Below, piece by piece: positions 20,586-32,720 of a stretch of 64,000 nucleotides of DNA. Position 1 is the stretch's first letter. Every line of letters starts with the position of its first letter. A model generated the notes under the pieces. The model was not told the DNA's origin. It did not search any database and worked only from the letters and a program-made list of their open reading frames with translations. The position numbers and the translations under genes are program-made. The DNA is from Batillaria attramentaria (Eukaryota; Mollusca; Gastropoda; Batillariidae): contig JACVVK020000095.1 of NCBI GenBank assembly GCA_018292915.2, positions 1 through 64,000 on the forward strand, in the 5' to 3' direction.

Positions 20586-20664
20586 GGCTAATAGGGAATA
20601 TATAGTCATTTGGAGGCCCTGTGTATTTGTGTCCTTCGGCCTGCAGGAAAAGGACTAGAATTTT

Positions 20665-20829
20665 AAGAAGGGGGGGGGGGTTAACGTCCTTTTCCACCAC
20701 ATACGGGTGATATCAAAGACGGGGCAACGATGAAAAAGCCAGCACAAATATTTGGCCCCAACCGGGATCGAACTCACGACCCGAGCATTAGAAGTCCAAC
20801 GCTCTACCATTCGACCATCCCGGCTCCCC
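20665..20829 (-). mobile_element. SINE S1, full length, 11-bp TSD
   Basis: The minus-strand copy has head, body and tail. Flanking direct repeats ACTAGAATTTT lie at 20654-20664 and 20830-20840. Confidence 0.92.
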
Positions 20830-20840
20830 ACTAGAATTTT

Positions 20841-22049
20841 TTTTAAAAATTGAAAAAAAGTAAAACTGAAGTCAAAGCGTCCCAGACCTAGATCGTGATG
20901 TCAGCTACGTGCCTTCCAGCTTCCATTCCGGAAGTCAGCTAAAAGGAGTAACCATCAGACTTGTCTCCCTTAACTTCTGAAACCCGCGTCATCAACCACG
21001 GGTGGGCACAAGGACGTCTGGCTCGCAATTACAGGGGGGAAGGAAATCGCCAAAGGGGAGAAAATCGTGTCGTCCATCCTCGCCCCTAACGAGAAAACGA
21101 TTAGGCTTGAACTCCAAAACTAGCGAGCGTGTGGGTTGAGTGCAATGGCGCCCGACAAGAAGATGTAGCTTTGATGAAGGACGTGTCAGCCTTTGATGGC
21201 AAAAAATGTCCAGCCCTGGCAACCAGATATTGAAAATACAGCGAAAAATTCAAGTTACACAACGGGTCGGAAACTAATCAGGATTTTGACTGATGGACAG
21301 TGTTCATGTTTTTTCAGGACGGACAGAGCTTCACGGCCGGGGGGGACAAAGACAAATGAAAAAGAGAGGGTCTTCTACGGTGAAAGCCAAAAAAACAAAA
21401 AACAAAAAAACAACCCAAGAGCCACATAACTTGCCCCAAACTGAAATGGAACTGAAGAAATATCGATCTGAGACGTCCAGGGTTTTTTTTTTGTTTTTGG
21501 AGCTATTCTCGCTGTTTTCTTTGCCTTTTTGCATGAGTTCGTCTCTTTTGTGGCCCTGTTCCTCGCATTTGGTGTCGTCCATCGGAAGTTTCTTCATCTG
21601 TCAGGCTTCCATGTTGTTTTCTTTTCCTTTTCCCCCGGAGCTCATGAACAGGTCCACAGAGGTGTGACCGCGTGGCTTGAAGCTTGATGTACAGCTGCTA
21701 GCCATTCGTAAACTTTCTTGTCTTCTTGATGTGGCTGCCCGCCTGCCCGACCCTATTTCGAAACACTAGACGTTCTGCTGGTCTGGTACTAACGTGCCTG
21801 ACTAAATTGTTCTGCATAGTTCGGGCAGATCTTCTGTTTCAACTGAAGCGCGTCAGTGTACACGCGCGAACGCTGTCTCATTTAAGGACGTTAAGGGACG
21901 CCCACCTACATAAACTGAGAGGCGGCAAAGAAAGGAGGCGCATCACCCAGCATGTCCCTCACAGCTTTTTTTTTTTTTTTTTTTTTTAAAGAAATAGGTG
22001 TTGGACACGAAACATTACATTACTACATGAACTTGACATACTTAACTCA
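20841..22049. other. No gene recognised
   Basis: Unique sequence with a T-run near 21966. The frames (124 and 88 codons, opposing strands around 21.3-21.6 kb) lack recognisable domains and overlap each other. No feature is supportable. Confidence 0.45.
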
Positions 22050-22312
22050 TCCTACCCGAGCTACTACTATACTGTAGTCGTAACAGTGTGTTTACATTTA
22101 CCTCGGCGTTTCCAACATGTCCGTCTGCTGTCAGGTTTCGCGCTTGGCACCCGATCATGTGAAGGTGATGTCGAAGTAAATTACAACACCTAAGAAATAC
22201 CTCCCCTAAATATAAATTAATTTGGCCCAGAGGGTGGGCTGTTACCGGCACGGGATCCAGGCAGCCGGTGCCAGACAAATGGTGGTAGCCTCAGTGTAGA
22301 GAGAGTTAAAAG
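22050..22312 (-). repeat. Dispersed repeat R4, copy 1
   Basis: Shares the start (GAGCTACTACTATACTGTAG, TCGTAAC) and end (CAGGCAGCCGGTGCCAGACA, then CCTCAGTGTAGAGAGAGTTA) with 39591-39973. The terminal AGAGAGAGTTAAAA motif also occurs at 32500-32517. Strand is arbitrary. Confidence 0.55.
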
Positions 22313-22395
22313 TAAACAGACAGACATACACTGCTGTCAATACCGTGACATATCGGAACACGTGCAGGTTCAGCTAACGTTAGAAATCAGCCTGC

Positions 22396-22397
<2 letters not shown>

Positions 22398-22442
<45 letters not shown>

Positions 22443-22526
22443 ACATTCACACACACACACACATTCACACACACACACACACACACACATTCACACACAC
22501 ATTCACACACACATTCACACACAGAG

Positions 22527-22586
<60 letters not shown>

Positions 22587-22588
22587 CA
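22398..22588. repeat. Compound microsatellite (CA)n / CACATTCA / (CT)n / (CA)n
   Basis: CA tracts interrupted by five or more TTCACACACA phrases, a short CT block at 22528-22545, and a final CA tract. Confidence 0.96.
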
Positions 22589-23640
22589 GACGGACACAGA
22601 CCCAGAACCTGGTCACCGACGTGTCACTGAGCCCTAACCCTGTGCGCGTGTTAAAAAAATCAATTTGCATCATAACTGAGATCAGAAGGCGAACAATAAA
22701 CACCTCCTTCCTCGATCAGCTCAGCTATACTGACTGACGGCCATCACTCACGGGATCGGGGATGGAGGAAATCCCTATCACCCCGTTTTGCTTGCTGATC
22801 CCTACCACCGGTTTTACTCCCAGCCGCCAGTGAACACACAAGTAATCCTAGTCCAAACACATGGCCCGGTGGTGCCTTCGATCTCTCTGAATTACTCCGC
22901 TAGCAGAACACCTCCACACCGTACCGGTATCGGACATAGATTGGTTGGCAAAGCACGGGGGGTAGGGAAACGGGGTGGGGAGGGGGTGGGGGTGGTCTCC
23001 CCCTCTCCCTACCACTACCACTCCCGCCGCCTTGCCCCTCCGTGTTACAAACACCCCTCACCAGCGCCAATCTACCCCCCCTCCACCCCCTTACTATGCC
23101 CCCCCCCACCCTCGACCCTACCCCCACCCCTCATCAGCTACAAACTACCCGCCCTCCTGCCCCTTACTCTGCCCACACCATCTTGCCCCCCCCCCCACCC
23201 CATAAGCTCCACTCGCACCCTCGTTTTGTACTGACTTGAGGCAAGGAAAATATGAATTTGACTGGCTTGAGCAGTTGCTTACTTAGTGGGTTAGTGTGCC
23301 TAGACTGAGTGAGGGTCGAGATTCCACACAAGAGTTTTCGCTAAAGGTTGATAAGGACAGGAGCAGTATCCTGAGTATCCTCAGCCGGCCTTCAAGTTTG
23401 AAGAGGCACTGACGTGCTATAACAGGTGTTGTTTTCATTTCATTATAGCACGCCTATTTTGATGGTCATAATTATGGCAACTGGCCATGCCAGAAATCTT
23501 TCTGTTATAGCGCAGCCGATAGGCCACGGCCTAGAAACTGACGTTGAAACCTAGATCAGTAGATGTCTTCGCATATTTTTTTGCGTTGTTTTTGTTGACA
23601 GTTTCGGCTGTCCTGCGCAAAAAAAAGCCATACAAATTGT
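22589..23640. other. No gene; C-rich low-complexity DNA
   Basis: 22970-23215 is strongly C-rich with repeated CCCCTCC/CCACCCC phrases. The opposing frames of up to 148 codons are proline or glycine rich by composition only. The remainder is unique. Confidence 0.5.
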
Positions 23641-23864
23641 AATAATGATGCACATACTACTACTACTGCTACTGCTACTACTACTACCACTACTACTCTA
23701 ACAACAACAACAACAACAATAATAATAATTATTATCATTATTATTATTATTATATGTGTAATTATAAATTGTAAGCAGTTTGGGTCAGCACAACAGTAAA
23801 CCCGAAATGACAGAATAAGAGGAGAACGCAACCTGAGGGGGGTTGGGGTAGGGTGTGTGTGTGT

Positions 23865-23897
<33 letters not shown>

Positions 23898-23900
23898 TCC
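23641..23900. repeat. (TAC)n / (CAA)n / (TAA)n cluster and (GT)n
   Basis: Trinucleotide tracts run over about 23654-23755, changing motif from TAC to CAA to TAA/TTA. (GT)n lies at about 23851-23897. Confidence 0.93.
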
Positions 23901-24294
23901 TCGTAAAGTACACGTCGTTGAAATTCAATTTCGCGTCCAGCTGGACTGAGCCGGAAACTTAAAACGAGCTTCAAACAGCCTTTCCTACGGTTCGTTTATC
24001 GAATGCTGCCGCGGGCCCTTCCTTCCCTGCGCGGCGGTGCTCAATGAGGTAACCATTCCAGAATCATTCCCTGAAAGACCATAGCATCTTGCGTCATTGC
24101 TCCACTTCCTTGTTGGACCCACACAAAAATGTCTTCGTCATGGAGAAATCCCCAGTGAACCCTAACATTCGCAGGCACGGCTCATGACCATTGTTATGCA
24201 CGGCCAGTTTCTGTAGCGCTTTCCGCTCACACCTTGTAAATGGAGGAAAATCTTTCTCCACGGGATTTTATTCCTTGGGCGCTTTATGGCCCAC

Positions 24295-24625
24295 GCTTGT
24301 GGGATACATGAAGGTCGGGTTGGGGGAGGGGGGGAGGGTCCCGTGGGAGAGGGGAATCTTGGGGGGTGGCGGAAGGGGAGGTGGGCAGATCGAAGCTGCC
24401 ATCAGCTTCGTTTGCAAGAATTTCGATGTCACCCAATGTGACTTTTTGTCAACTTGGCTTCAGTATGTGGGATACGTGGGGGGTAGTGGGTTTGGGCGGG
24501 GGTGGGAGTCTTGCGGTGGTAGGGGAAGGTGGTAGGAGAGATGGATGGGAAGGTAGAAGCTGCCGGCAGCTTCGTTTCCATGAATTTCAAAGTCATCCAC
24601 GGTGACATGTAAACTTGCCTTCCGC
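24295..24625 (+). repeat. Tandem duplication, about 170-bp unit x 2
   Basis: Unit features: TGTGGGATACATG / TGTGGGATACGTG, a G-rich stretch, and GAAGCTGCCATCAGCTTCGT / GAAGCTGCCGGCAGCTTCGT. The unit ends with CAAGAATTTCGATGTCA / CATGAATTTCAAAGTCA and GTGAC. Each unit contains the short palindrome GAAGCTGCC(NN)CAGCTTC. Confidence 0.85.
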
Positions 24626-24673
24626 CATACATTTAAGAACATTTAATCCTTCGCAGAACGCAGTTAGTTGTTT

Positions 24674-24838
24674 GGGGGTTGCACGCCTTCTCCGTCACAT
24701 TCGTACAGATGATCTAAAAGACGGGGCAACGAGGGAAAAGCCGACACAATTGATTCATTTGACTTCCAGGTAGGATTCGAACTCACGATCCTGAGCAGTG
24801 AAAGTCCAACGCTCTACAATGCGGCTCTCATAGCTTCC
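24674..24838 (-). mobile_element. SINE S1, diverged full-length copy
   Basis: Minus-strand head (CCAACGCTCTACAATGCGGC side) at the 24838 end. B-box region GGATTCGAACTC, body AAAAGACGGGGCAACGAGGG, and a degraded tail CGCCTTCTCCGTCAC. Confidence 0.75.
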
Positions 24839-26235
24839 CCCTTTGGGGCAAAGATCTTATGGTCGTGGGAATGTGTCTTGGTGTTGTCCTTTCGCTCATT
24901 GCACTCTCACTCTACACTCTACTCTCTACACACACTATACACATACGAAGTATAATAATAACCGGACCAAATTAAATTTGTCACTTAGAAACATATCACA
25001 TCATATCATACTCATCAACTTCACGTGTATGTTCTAATACCGACATACACGTAAACTTTATTGGAAAGGGAACAAACAGTCGTAGGTGTAAAAACAGTTA
25101 CCTCCCCTACCGGAAACTACTAACGGAAAATGTCGTCAGAGAGGCTACAGACACAGATGCAAATTTCGAGGAAAACGCTATATATTCCTCTTACACATAA
25201 CGTTGCATATGACACCCTAGAAATGCTTTAAAATTAACCAAATGAAAATCACAAAAATCTGGCAGCCAAAGACATGTGTAGAGTAAATTTCAACGAATTC
25301 CAGTACTCCGGTTTTTGGCAATGTTGGCAGCGACCACATACCCCCTCCTTCCTCTGTCGTCTGGTGGCTGCTGTGCCAGCTGCGCAAGAATATAAACAGT
25401 CCACAAGCCAGCCTCATTTTTCCCTAATTTTACTATTACTTGGCATGAAACTTATTTACAAAGCCAACAAAAAGCCCTAGATTGCCATTTTTTTTACTCT
25501 GCACACAAATTTTTAAAGGGGCAACAAAAAAAAAAAATTGTACTATAGTAGTTGTTACTACATGACCCGGAAGCTTAATAGTGGTCTTGGGCTCAGCTGC
25601 CGCTTTGTCCTTGGCAATGTAACTGATGTGCATCTTTTCCAGGGCAATAGACTGAGTTTGTGGGTCTTCTTTTCAGCTTACCGTCTTGACCGAAAACTGT
25701 AGGTTTCGTAAGAAGGGGTATGTAAGGGGAGACTGTATGGTACTGATAGCAATCGACCATCCGGGAGAGGATGTAATAGGGTTTGACTGTAGTCCACGGT
25801 AGCTCAGTGGGTCGAGGATCAGCTGCAGAATGCAGGCAGAATCCCTACAGGCTATCTTGTTTTGTCGGAGTCAGGAAAGGATTTGTGTTTCTCCTTTTAT
25901 GCATTCCCCCAGAATTGGTTGTTGGTAGGCATCGATCAAACTGGAGTACCGAAATGGTTTTGCACACTTTTTAAACCAGAACTGTCTAGCAGAATGGACA
26001 GCAGGGAATATTCAATACCTGAGTCAGTTAAAAACAAACAAACAAACAAACAAATAAATAAAATAAAACGGTCTCAATGTCCTCCAGTCTGAGCATCACT
26101 TTATTCGCGAGCAGAGGTATGCAGGTTGCTTTTGTGGCCTTCATGTGAAATGGCTGATCTCGATGGTTGATGTTTGTGATTCTCTGTTTCATCCATACTC
26201 AGAAGAGGACTAATAAGGGAAGGAACACTCTTGAA
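24839..26235. other. No gene; weak tRNA-like phrase near 25797
   Basis: CACGGTAGCTCAGTGGGTCG at 25795-25815 resembles a tRNA A-box region, but no B-box follows at the right distance. (CAAA)n lies near 26035-26060. The remaining frames have no recognisable domain. Confidence 0.4.
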
Positions 26236-26372
26236 GGGTGAGTGGGTGTTTCTGCTTTTAACTTCCTTTTCCACCAGATAATGGTGATATCAAAGACGGG
26301 GCAACGAGGAAAAGGCCAGAACAAAGTTTTGGCTAATAGCCAGGATTCGAGCTCATGACCCATACCGAACCC
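26236..26372 (-). mobile_element. SINE S1 fragment
   Basis: Tail and body (minus strand) from GGGTGAGTGGGTGTTTCTGC through TATCAAAGACGGGGCAACGA to GGATTCGAGCTCATGACCC. The head beyond the B-box is missing and a (CT)n run follows. Confidence 0.78.
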
Positions 26373-26392
26373 TCTCTCTCTCTCTCTCTCTC

Positions 26393-26650
26393 TGAAATTA
26401 ACACATACGCGTAATGTTGTACGAGCAAGTCTCAAGCGATTATGTTGCCAGCGATATTTATTATCATCCAGACTTGTAAACCGCTGAAAGAGGCCACTTT
26501 TGGAAATTCACACACGCGTGTGTGAATGCTTGTGAAGTAGGCTTAATCTCAAGTGATTATTATGACAACGATATCCATTCTCCGGACTTGTAACCTCTCT
26601 TTCTCTCGCTGAAATTCACGCACGCGTCTGCGAACTCGTCTCGACAAGCT
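26393..26650. repeat. Degenerate tandem repeat, about 110-bp unit, 2.4 copies
   Basis: GAAATTAACACATACGCGTA, GAAATTCACACACGCGTGTG and GAAATTCACGCACGCGTCTG start successive units at about 26393, 26504 and 26612. The shared middle is CTCAAG(C/T)GATTAT, and units end CCGGACTTGTAA-like. Confidence 0.8.
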
Positions 26651-27135
26651 GCCGCTGTTGCTGCGTCAACGATTTCCGACAGTGCTGCGTCGTCCCTTTC
26701 ACACCTCGCCCACGGAGACGAATAGCCGCGAAAACGTTGTGACAATCGCGGAAAGTGCTGGTCAGCCGACGGCGATCTCTCGGCCTCACGATATTCCCAG
26801 GGCGACCACAACATTGTCTCGTGCTCCGCCGGTTTGGGGAACCCAGACAGAACCTCGGCCTCCCGAGTGTCCGGCTAATATGTCCATTCTCCTCCGCGCT
26901 GCGTCCTCGCGGTGTGCTTTCATGATGTATCTGGTCGGTCAAATGTGATTAGTCTACTTACTATAAAATGCGGGCAGACAGTTTTTATATGTACCGAGGG
27001 GGAAGGGAGGGCCCAAGAGCCGTGCTTGTAGCTGACAAGCACAATCAGTTTGGACTGGATCCTCCCGCGTCATAGACAAGGTTCCTGACATCCAAAACCG
27101 CTACAATGACAAGTATTTTGATTTACACTCGTGCC
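26651..27135. other. Overlapping frames on both strands, gene status uncertain
   Basis: A 96-codon + frame (26658-26948) and a 108-codon - frame (26616-26942) overlap completely in CpG-rich sequence. Neither shows a domain I recognise. Mutual overlap suggests that at most one, and probably neither, is real. Confidence 0.3.
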
Positions 27136-27139
27136 CAGG

Positions 27140-27480
27140 TTAGCGTTCGACCATACCATCGTAGATCGAAATGCCAAATTTAATGGTTCTTCAACAAGAA
27201 TCGACTACACCATCGTAGATTAGACAGCCAAAAGGTTCTTGAAAAAAGGATGGATTATACCATTGTAGTTTATTGATTTGATTACACAGACCGGATATAC
27301 GCATTATTTTTGTGCTTACTGGTGGAAGAGTAGTTTCCCAACCTTAGTTCAGTTTTCCCATCGGCATCCTCAATCAAATACCGGATGAATATCATAGGCG
27401 ACCACGATCAAAGTGGGAGTGAATACCATATAGGCAGCCGCAATCAAGCTGGGAATGAATACCATAGGTGTAGATATTCA
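27140..27480. repeat. Degenerate short tandem repeats (about 55 bp, then about 42 bp)
   Basis: ACCATACCATCGTAGATCGA, ACTACACCATCGTAGATTAG and ATTATACCATTGTAGTTTAT mark three loose units. At 27405-27475, GATCAAAGTGGGAGTGAATA and AATCAAGCTGGGAATGAATA, each followed by ACCATA, mark a second pair. Confidence 0.6.
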
Positions 27481-27512
27481 AAGGCGAGTGGCAGCTGAAG
27501 GAGAAAAAGAGG

Positions 27513-27671
27513 GTGGGTGGGTGTTTGGGAGTTTAACGTCCTTTTCCACCACGAAAGGGTGATATCAAAGATGAAAAAGCCAGCACAAATATTTGGCCCC
27601 AGCCGGGATTCGAACTCACGCCCCGAGCATTGGAAGTCCAACGCTCCACCATTCGGCCACCCCGGCTCCCC
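27513..27671 (-). mobile_element. SINE S1, full length, perfect 16-bp TSD
   Basis: The complete minus-strand copy is flanked by GAAGGAGAAAAAGAGG at 27497-27512 and 27672-27687. The body lacks the GGGGCAACG segment (AAAGATGAAAAAGCC). Confidence 0.95.
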
Positions 27672-27749
27672 GAAGGAGAAAAAGAGGAAAACAGTCCACA
27701 TTCCAGAATGTGTTTAAGAAGGTCCTAAGACAGTATTGAGATGACATCC

Positions 27750-28620
27750 ACACTGCAGATGGAAACACCATCAAGTTGCCACGCAGCTGTCATCCAGGTT
27801 GAAGAAGAAGAAGGCATAATTCAAATGTCATTTGCAAAAGAAGACAACACCCGGCTGGAAACTACATAATATCTACATTTCAGAACAACAGTTGTCATCC
27901 AGATTGCTGAAGAATATACCATCTGGTTGATCGCGAAAGACAGCATCAAGTTGGAAACTAGATACTATGGATATTACAGAACAACGTCCAGTTGGCATCC
28001 AGTTGTCATCCAGACTGCTGAAGAAGACACCATCCGGTTGATCGCGAAAGACAGCGTCAAGTTGGAAACCAGATACTGTGGATATTACAGAACAACGTCC
28101 AGCTGGCATCCAGTTGGCATCCAGACTGCTGAAGAAGACACCATCCGGTTGATCGCGAAAGACAGCGTCAAGTTGGAAACCAGATACTGTGGATATTACA
28201 GAACAACGTCCAGCTGGCATCCAGTTGGCATCCAGACTGCTGAAGAAGACACCATCCGGTTGATCGCGAAAGACAGCGTCAAGTTGGAAACCAGATACTG
28301 TGGATATAACAGAACAACGTCCAGCTGGCATCCAGTTGGCATCCAGACTGCTGAAGAAGACACCATCCGGTTGATCGCGAAAGACAGCGTCAAGTTGGAA
28401 ACCAGATACTGTGGATATTACAGAACAACGTCCAGCTGGCATCCAGTTGTCATCCAGACTGCTGAAGAAGACACCATCCGGTTGATCGCGAAAGACAGCG
28501 TCCAGAAACCAGATACTACGTACATTGCAGAACAACGTCCAATTGACATTCCAGTTGTCATCGAGATTGCTGAAGAAAGTATTTTTGATGTTTTTGAATT
28601 TTTTAAGAAGACTTAATCCA
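27750..28620. repeat. 111-bp tandem array open on both strands
   Basis: GGTTGATCGCGAAAGACAGC recurs at 27925, 28036, 28147, 28258, 28369 and 28480, exactly 111 bp apart. Degenerate copies extend upstream and downstream. Because 111 is divisible by 3, a + frame (27927-28616, 229 codons) and a - frame (27873-28658, 261 codons) both stay open with a 37-residue periodicity. The + unit contains IAKDSVKLETRYCGYY and the - unit contains FQLDAVFRDQPDGVFF. Neither matches a family I know; coding status is unproven. Confidence 0.93.
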
Positions 28621-28812
28621 CTTGATACCTGCAGAGAAAAACGACGTCTAGCTGGCATTCACTGATTCAGATGGCATGTAGGATGCAGACAAAAACGTCC
28701 AGCGAGCAGATGAAGTCCAGACAGCAGAAACAGACAGCAGCTAGACGGCATCCCGGGCCAACCGCAGAACAGCACGCAGATGACATCCAGTATACAGAAG
28801 ACAGAAGCATAG

Positions 28813-28813
<1 letters not shown>
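28621..28813. repeat. Degenerate continuation of the 111-bp array
   Basis: Phrases AACGACGTCTAGCTGGCATT and AAAACGTCCAGCGAGC echo the array unit without regular spacing. Confidence 0.45.
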
Positions 28814-28848
<35 letters not shown>

Positions 28849-28872
28849 CAGTAGTAGTAGTAGTAGTAGTTA
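28814..28872. repeat. (TAG)n microsatellite
   Basis: About 19 TAG repeats with one CAG interruption. Confidence 0.97.
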
Positions 28873-29405
28873 GTTGACAGCTTTTGTGTTTCATTCAATA
28901 GATTAGTAGCCACACGCCTCAAATCTCAATCTCAGGTTTGCTGAGTTTTTCTTTCGCTAGCCACTGTCTTGTCCGAGTGCGTGACCCATCCCAATCAGTC
29001 CACGTGCGTGCACATAGACCCACCAAACATGTTTACTGTTGTCTCAGAACCTGCTTCTCTCATGCCAGCTCGCCAGTTTCGAGGCGGAAGGGCCGTATGA
29101 AAATTGACAGCACATTTAACGTATGCTGCGGCTGGGAATTGTTGCTTCTGGTCGACAGGGACGTAAACCCATCTTAGGAAATGATTGGCAGTACGCACGC
29201 TGAGCCCTTCTCCTAATTACAGCTCACACGCCCCCCTTCCCCCCAAACAGCTCTCCCCCCCCCCCCACCCCCAGTCCCCAACCGTCCCTTGCGGCTATTG
29301 TGTTTTTTCCCCCAAGGCTTCACAAAAGGACAAGAAAATGAAATGGAGTGTTACCGTTGTTGCGCTGAAACAAATAGTTTCTTTACGTGATTCTGATGAT
29401 GAAGG
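28873..29405. other. No gene recognised
   Basis: Unique sequence with a C-run at 29250. The 164-codon frame from 29185 ends in the GA/CT/CA microsatellites and has no recognisable domain. Confidence 0.45.
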
Positions 29406-29407
<2 letters not shown>

Positions 29408-29448
<41 letters not shown>

Positions 29449-29525
29449 GCCTGTGGTCTTGATTGCAAAGATCAAAGAAAAAGCGGACGGCGGGATAGCC
29501 GGTGTACTTTGGGATTTTCAGACTC

Positions 29526-29564
<39 letters not shown>

Positions 29565-29581
29565 CATTAACATTATGATCC

Positions 29582-29643
<62 letters not shown>

Positions 29644-29655
29644 CTATCTATCGAT
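29408..29655. repeat. Microsatellite cluster (GA)n, (CT)n, (CA)n, (ATCT)n
   Basis: (GA)n at about 29410-29444, (CT)n at about 29530-29560, (CA)n at about 29584-29642, then a short TCTA/TCGA run. Confidence 0.95.
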
Positions 29656-29668
29656 CGATATACTTGGA

Positions 29669-29840
29669 AGCCGGGATAACCGAATGATAGAGCGTTGGAC
29701 TTTCAATGCTCGGGTCGTGAGTTCGAGTCCCGGCTGGGGCCATATATTTCTGCTGGCCCTTTTCTCGTTGCCCCGTCTTTGATATCACCCTTACGTGGTG
29801 GAAAAGGACGTTAAATTCCCAACCATCCTACCACCCTAAT
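29669..29840 (+). mobile_element. SINE S1, full length
   Basis: The tRNA-like head GCCGGGATAACCGAATGATA has a canonical B-box GAGTTCGAGTCCC and acceptor-like CCCGGCTGGGG. The family body and tail (GGAAAAGGACGTTAAATTCC) follow. This copy is the closest in the window to an intact tRNA-like cloverleaf: GCGTT/AATGC can pair as an anticodon-arm-like stem. Confidence 0.93.
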
Positions 29841-30900
<1,060 letters not shown>

Positions 30901-31147
30901 TTATCTTTATCTTCGTTTGTTTCTCTTACAAAGAATAAAAGAGTTGATTAGATAGCCTTCATCTCGTAAGTCAAGTGCAGTCCTCATTTTAATTTTTTTG
31001 CTTTTTTTAAAGGTCCCCCCCCCCCTTCTCTCTCTCCATTTCTCCTTTTTGTAAAGACGGACTGAAAAGAACTGATGTAGTTGTTTTGTCAGACCAGAAG
31101 AACTACCCAGTCCTGAGTGATTAGTACCAACAGGCACAGGTTTCAAC
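30901..31147. other. No gene recognised
   Basis: GATTAGAAAGCGTGAAACTC (30645) and GATTAGATAGCCTTCATCTC (30946) flank the CT tract, each preceded by CAAAGAA-AAAG. This suggests a duplicated flank on the two sides of the tract. Confidence 0.45.
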
Positions 31148-31257
31148 GGGCTAATTACGTCTTTGCTAAATCAGCTTATGTTTTGGAACAGTTTCGCTCG
31201 TGAGTGTGCCTGTACGTTTGGAATACTCTGTCCGGATGAATAGTACAGCTCTTATTG
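31148..31257 (+). repeat. Dispersed repeat R5, copy 1
   Basis: About 105 bp matching 58421-58530 in the same orientation (AATCAGCTTATGTTTTGGAA versus AGCCAGCTTATGTTTGGGAA; both end AGTACAGCTCTT). Confidence 0.75.
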
Positions 31258-31956
31258 CAGCCGGGGGGGGGGCAGGAGGGGCAGCTGGCCCCCCTTTACC
31301 CAATCAGGGGGGGCAAGAGTATCTTTTTGCCCCCCCCCCCCGGAAAATCAGGTGACTATGGCAAGAGGGGGGGGGGGCAAAGCCATGGTCTTGCCCCCCC
31401 TCCCCCTACCCCTCTTCCTGCTCTCTCCCTCATCCCACCCAACAGAGAGAACTCAGTTTAGCCGTTGCATGAAATATCAAAACGACTTGGCAGAAAGTCG
31501 TCTGATAATCACTCCCCCCCCCCCCCCCCACCCGCTTTTCACTTTCTTTGGGCAACGTCCTTCCTTTCAGTGGCTCCCTGGTTCGTAAAGGTGTTTTTGT
31601 CTGCGCAGCATCTGATTCCCCCCCCCCCCCCCCGCTTTTCACTTTCTTTGGGCAACGTCCTACCTTTCAGTGGCTCCCTGGTTGGTAAAGGCTTTTGTCG
31701 GCGCAGCATCTGAACGCCCCCGCCCCCCCTCCCCCCCCCCCAACCCGCGCTTTTCACTTTCTTCGGGCAACGTCCTTCCTTTCACTGGCTCACTGGTTCG
31801 GAAAGGTTTTTGTCTGTGCAGCATCTGAACGCCCCCCCCCCCCCCCCCCCGCTTTTCACTTTCTCCGGGCAACGTCCATCCTTTCACTGGCTCTGGCGTT
31901 TCCCCCCTCTGAGATTCTGCCCCCCCCCCTCCCCCAAACATCTTCCGGCGCCCCTG
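31258..31956 (+). mobile_element. T1 hAT-like element, copy C, left end damaged, expanded interior
   Basis: The right end TTCCGGCGCCCCTG is intact at 31943-31956. At the left the CAGGGGCGCCGGAA repeat is lost and the element begins at the following CCGGGGG. It is the longest copy because the internal CGCTTTTCACTTT unit is present four times (31533, 31633, 31748, 31850) against two in copy A. No TSD is readable. Confidence 0.82.
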
Positions 31957-31984
31957 CGCGAGAGTTGACCGGACTGAAGGGCTG

Positions 31985-32095
31985 GATACAGTCGCCCCGC
32001 TGAGTAGAGAGCTGGGGGTACATTTGCTCCCCCTGCAAATGACTAGGATACATTCGCACCGCCTAGCGAACAAACTATACCAACTGAGCTGCAAT
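31985..32095 (-). mobile_element. Possible tRNA-derived SINE head
   Basis: On the minus strand, TTGCAGCTCAGTTGGTATAG resembles a tRNA A-box region. It is followed by CGGTGCGAATGTATCC, a degenerate B-box. Only one copy is in the window. Confidence 0.4.
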
Positions 32096-32429
32096 TTCGG
32101 CTTCTGTCCGTTATATATGATTATTTATGTCTGGCATTCGTGAGACAGGGAAAACTTTAAGTGTCCCAGAGAATCTACTGCATGTTCGCACTGTAAAGGT
32201 ACCACAAGTCAAAACCTACACTAACTACAACACGACCCGAGCTGTTGGCGGAGTTGTCCACGTTCAGTGAATTTATTTGACAAAACGGAAAAGCAAAATC
32301 CCAGAAAAGGATTAATAAAACATACAAGTCCAAGATTCTAGGAGAAAAGCAGTAGTGCGAAGTAGTCTGATGCCAAACGCCACCTACACGGCAACGTATG
32401 ATTTGTGGACCTTGAAATGGTGAGGCAGA
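32096..32429. other. No gene recognised
   Basis: Unique sequence; no supportable feature. Confidence 0.45.
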
Positions 32430-32720
32430 TCTCTTTAATCCTCTCTCTCTCTCTCTCTCTCTCTTGCCCCAGTAGCCAAGGGCCGCAAACAGGGACCTTA
32501 GCATAGAGAGAGTTAAAACGTACGTGTGAAGCCGGCTATTCAGGGCGACCTTCTCGGTTTTTTTGGTTGTTGTTCTTTTTTCGTTTGTTTTGTTGTTGTT
32601 GTTGCTGTTGTTTTGTGTTGTTGTTTTTGGGTGTTGTTGTTGTTATTGTTGTTTTGTGTTGTTTTTGATGTTGTTGTTGTTGTTATTGTTGTTTTGGGTT
32701 GTTGTTGTTGCTGTTTTCAG
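32430..32720. repeat. (CT)n, R4 end fragment, and imperfect (TTG)n
   Basis: (CT)n occupies 32430-32464. 32464-32519 ends with AGCATAGAGAGAGTTAAAAC as in R4. From about 32560 to 32718 the sequence is an imperfect TTG/TTT repeat, giving leucine/valine-rich spurious frames. Confidence 0.85.

Noticed and set aside
23129..23142. Minus-strand CTGATGAGG near 23.13 kb, and CTGATGA at 29.39, 35.99 and 49.68 kb, as hammerheads
   Set aside because: No stem II followed by GAAA occurs at the needed distance in any of them.
25795..25870. tRNA or SINE head at 25.8 kb
   Set aside because: Good A-box-like phrase but no B-box and no second copy.
29669..29742. Functional tRNA gene
   Set aside because: A- and B-boxes and partial stems are present, but the sequence continues into the S1 SINE body, the anticodon loop is abnormal and the family is multicopy.
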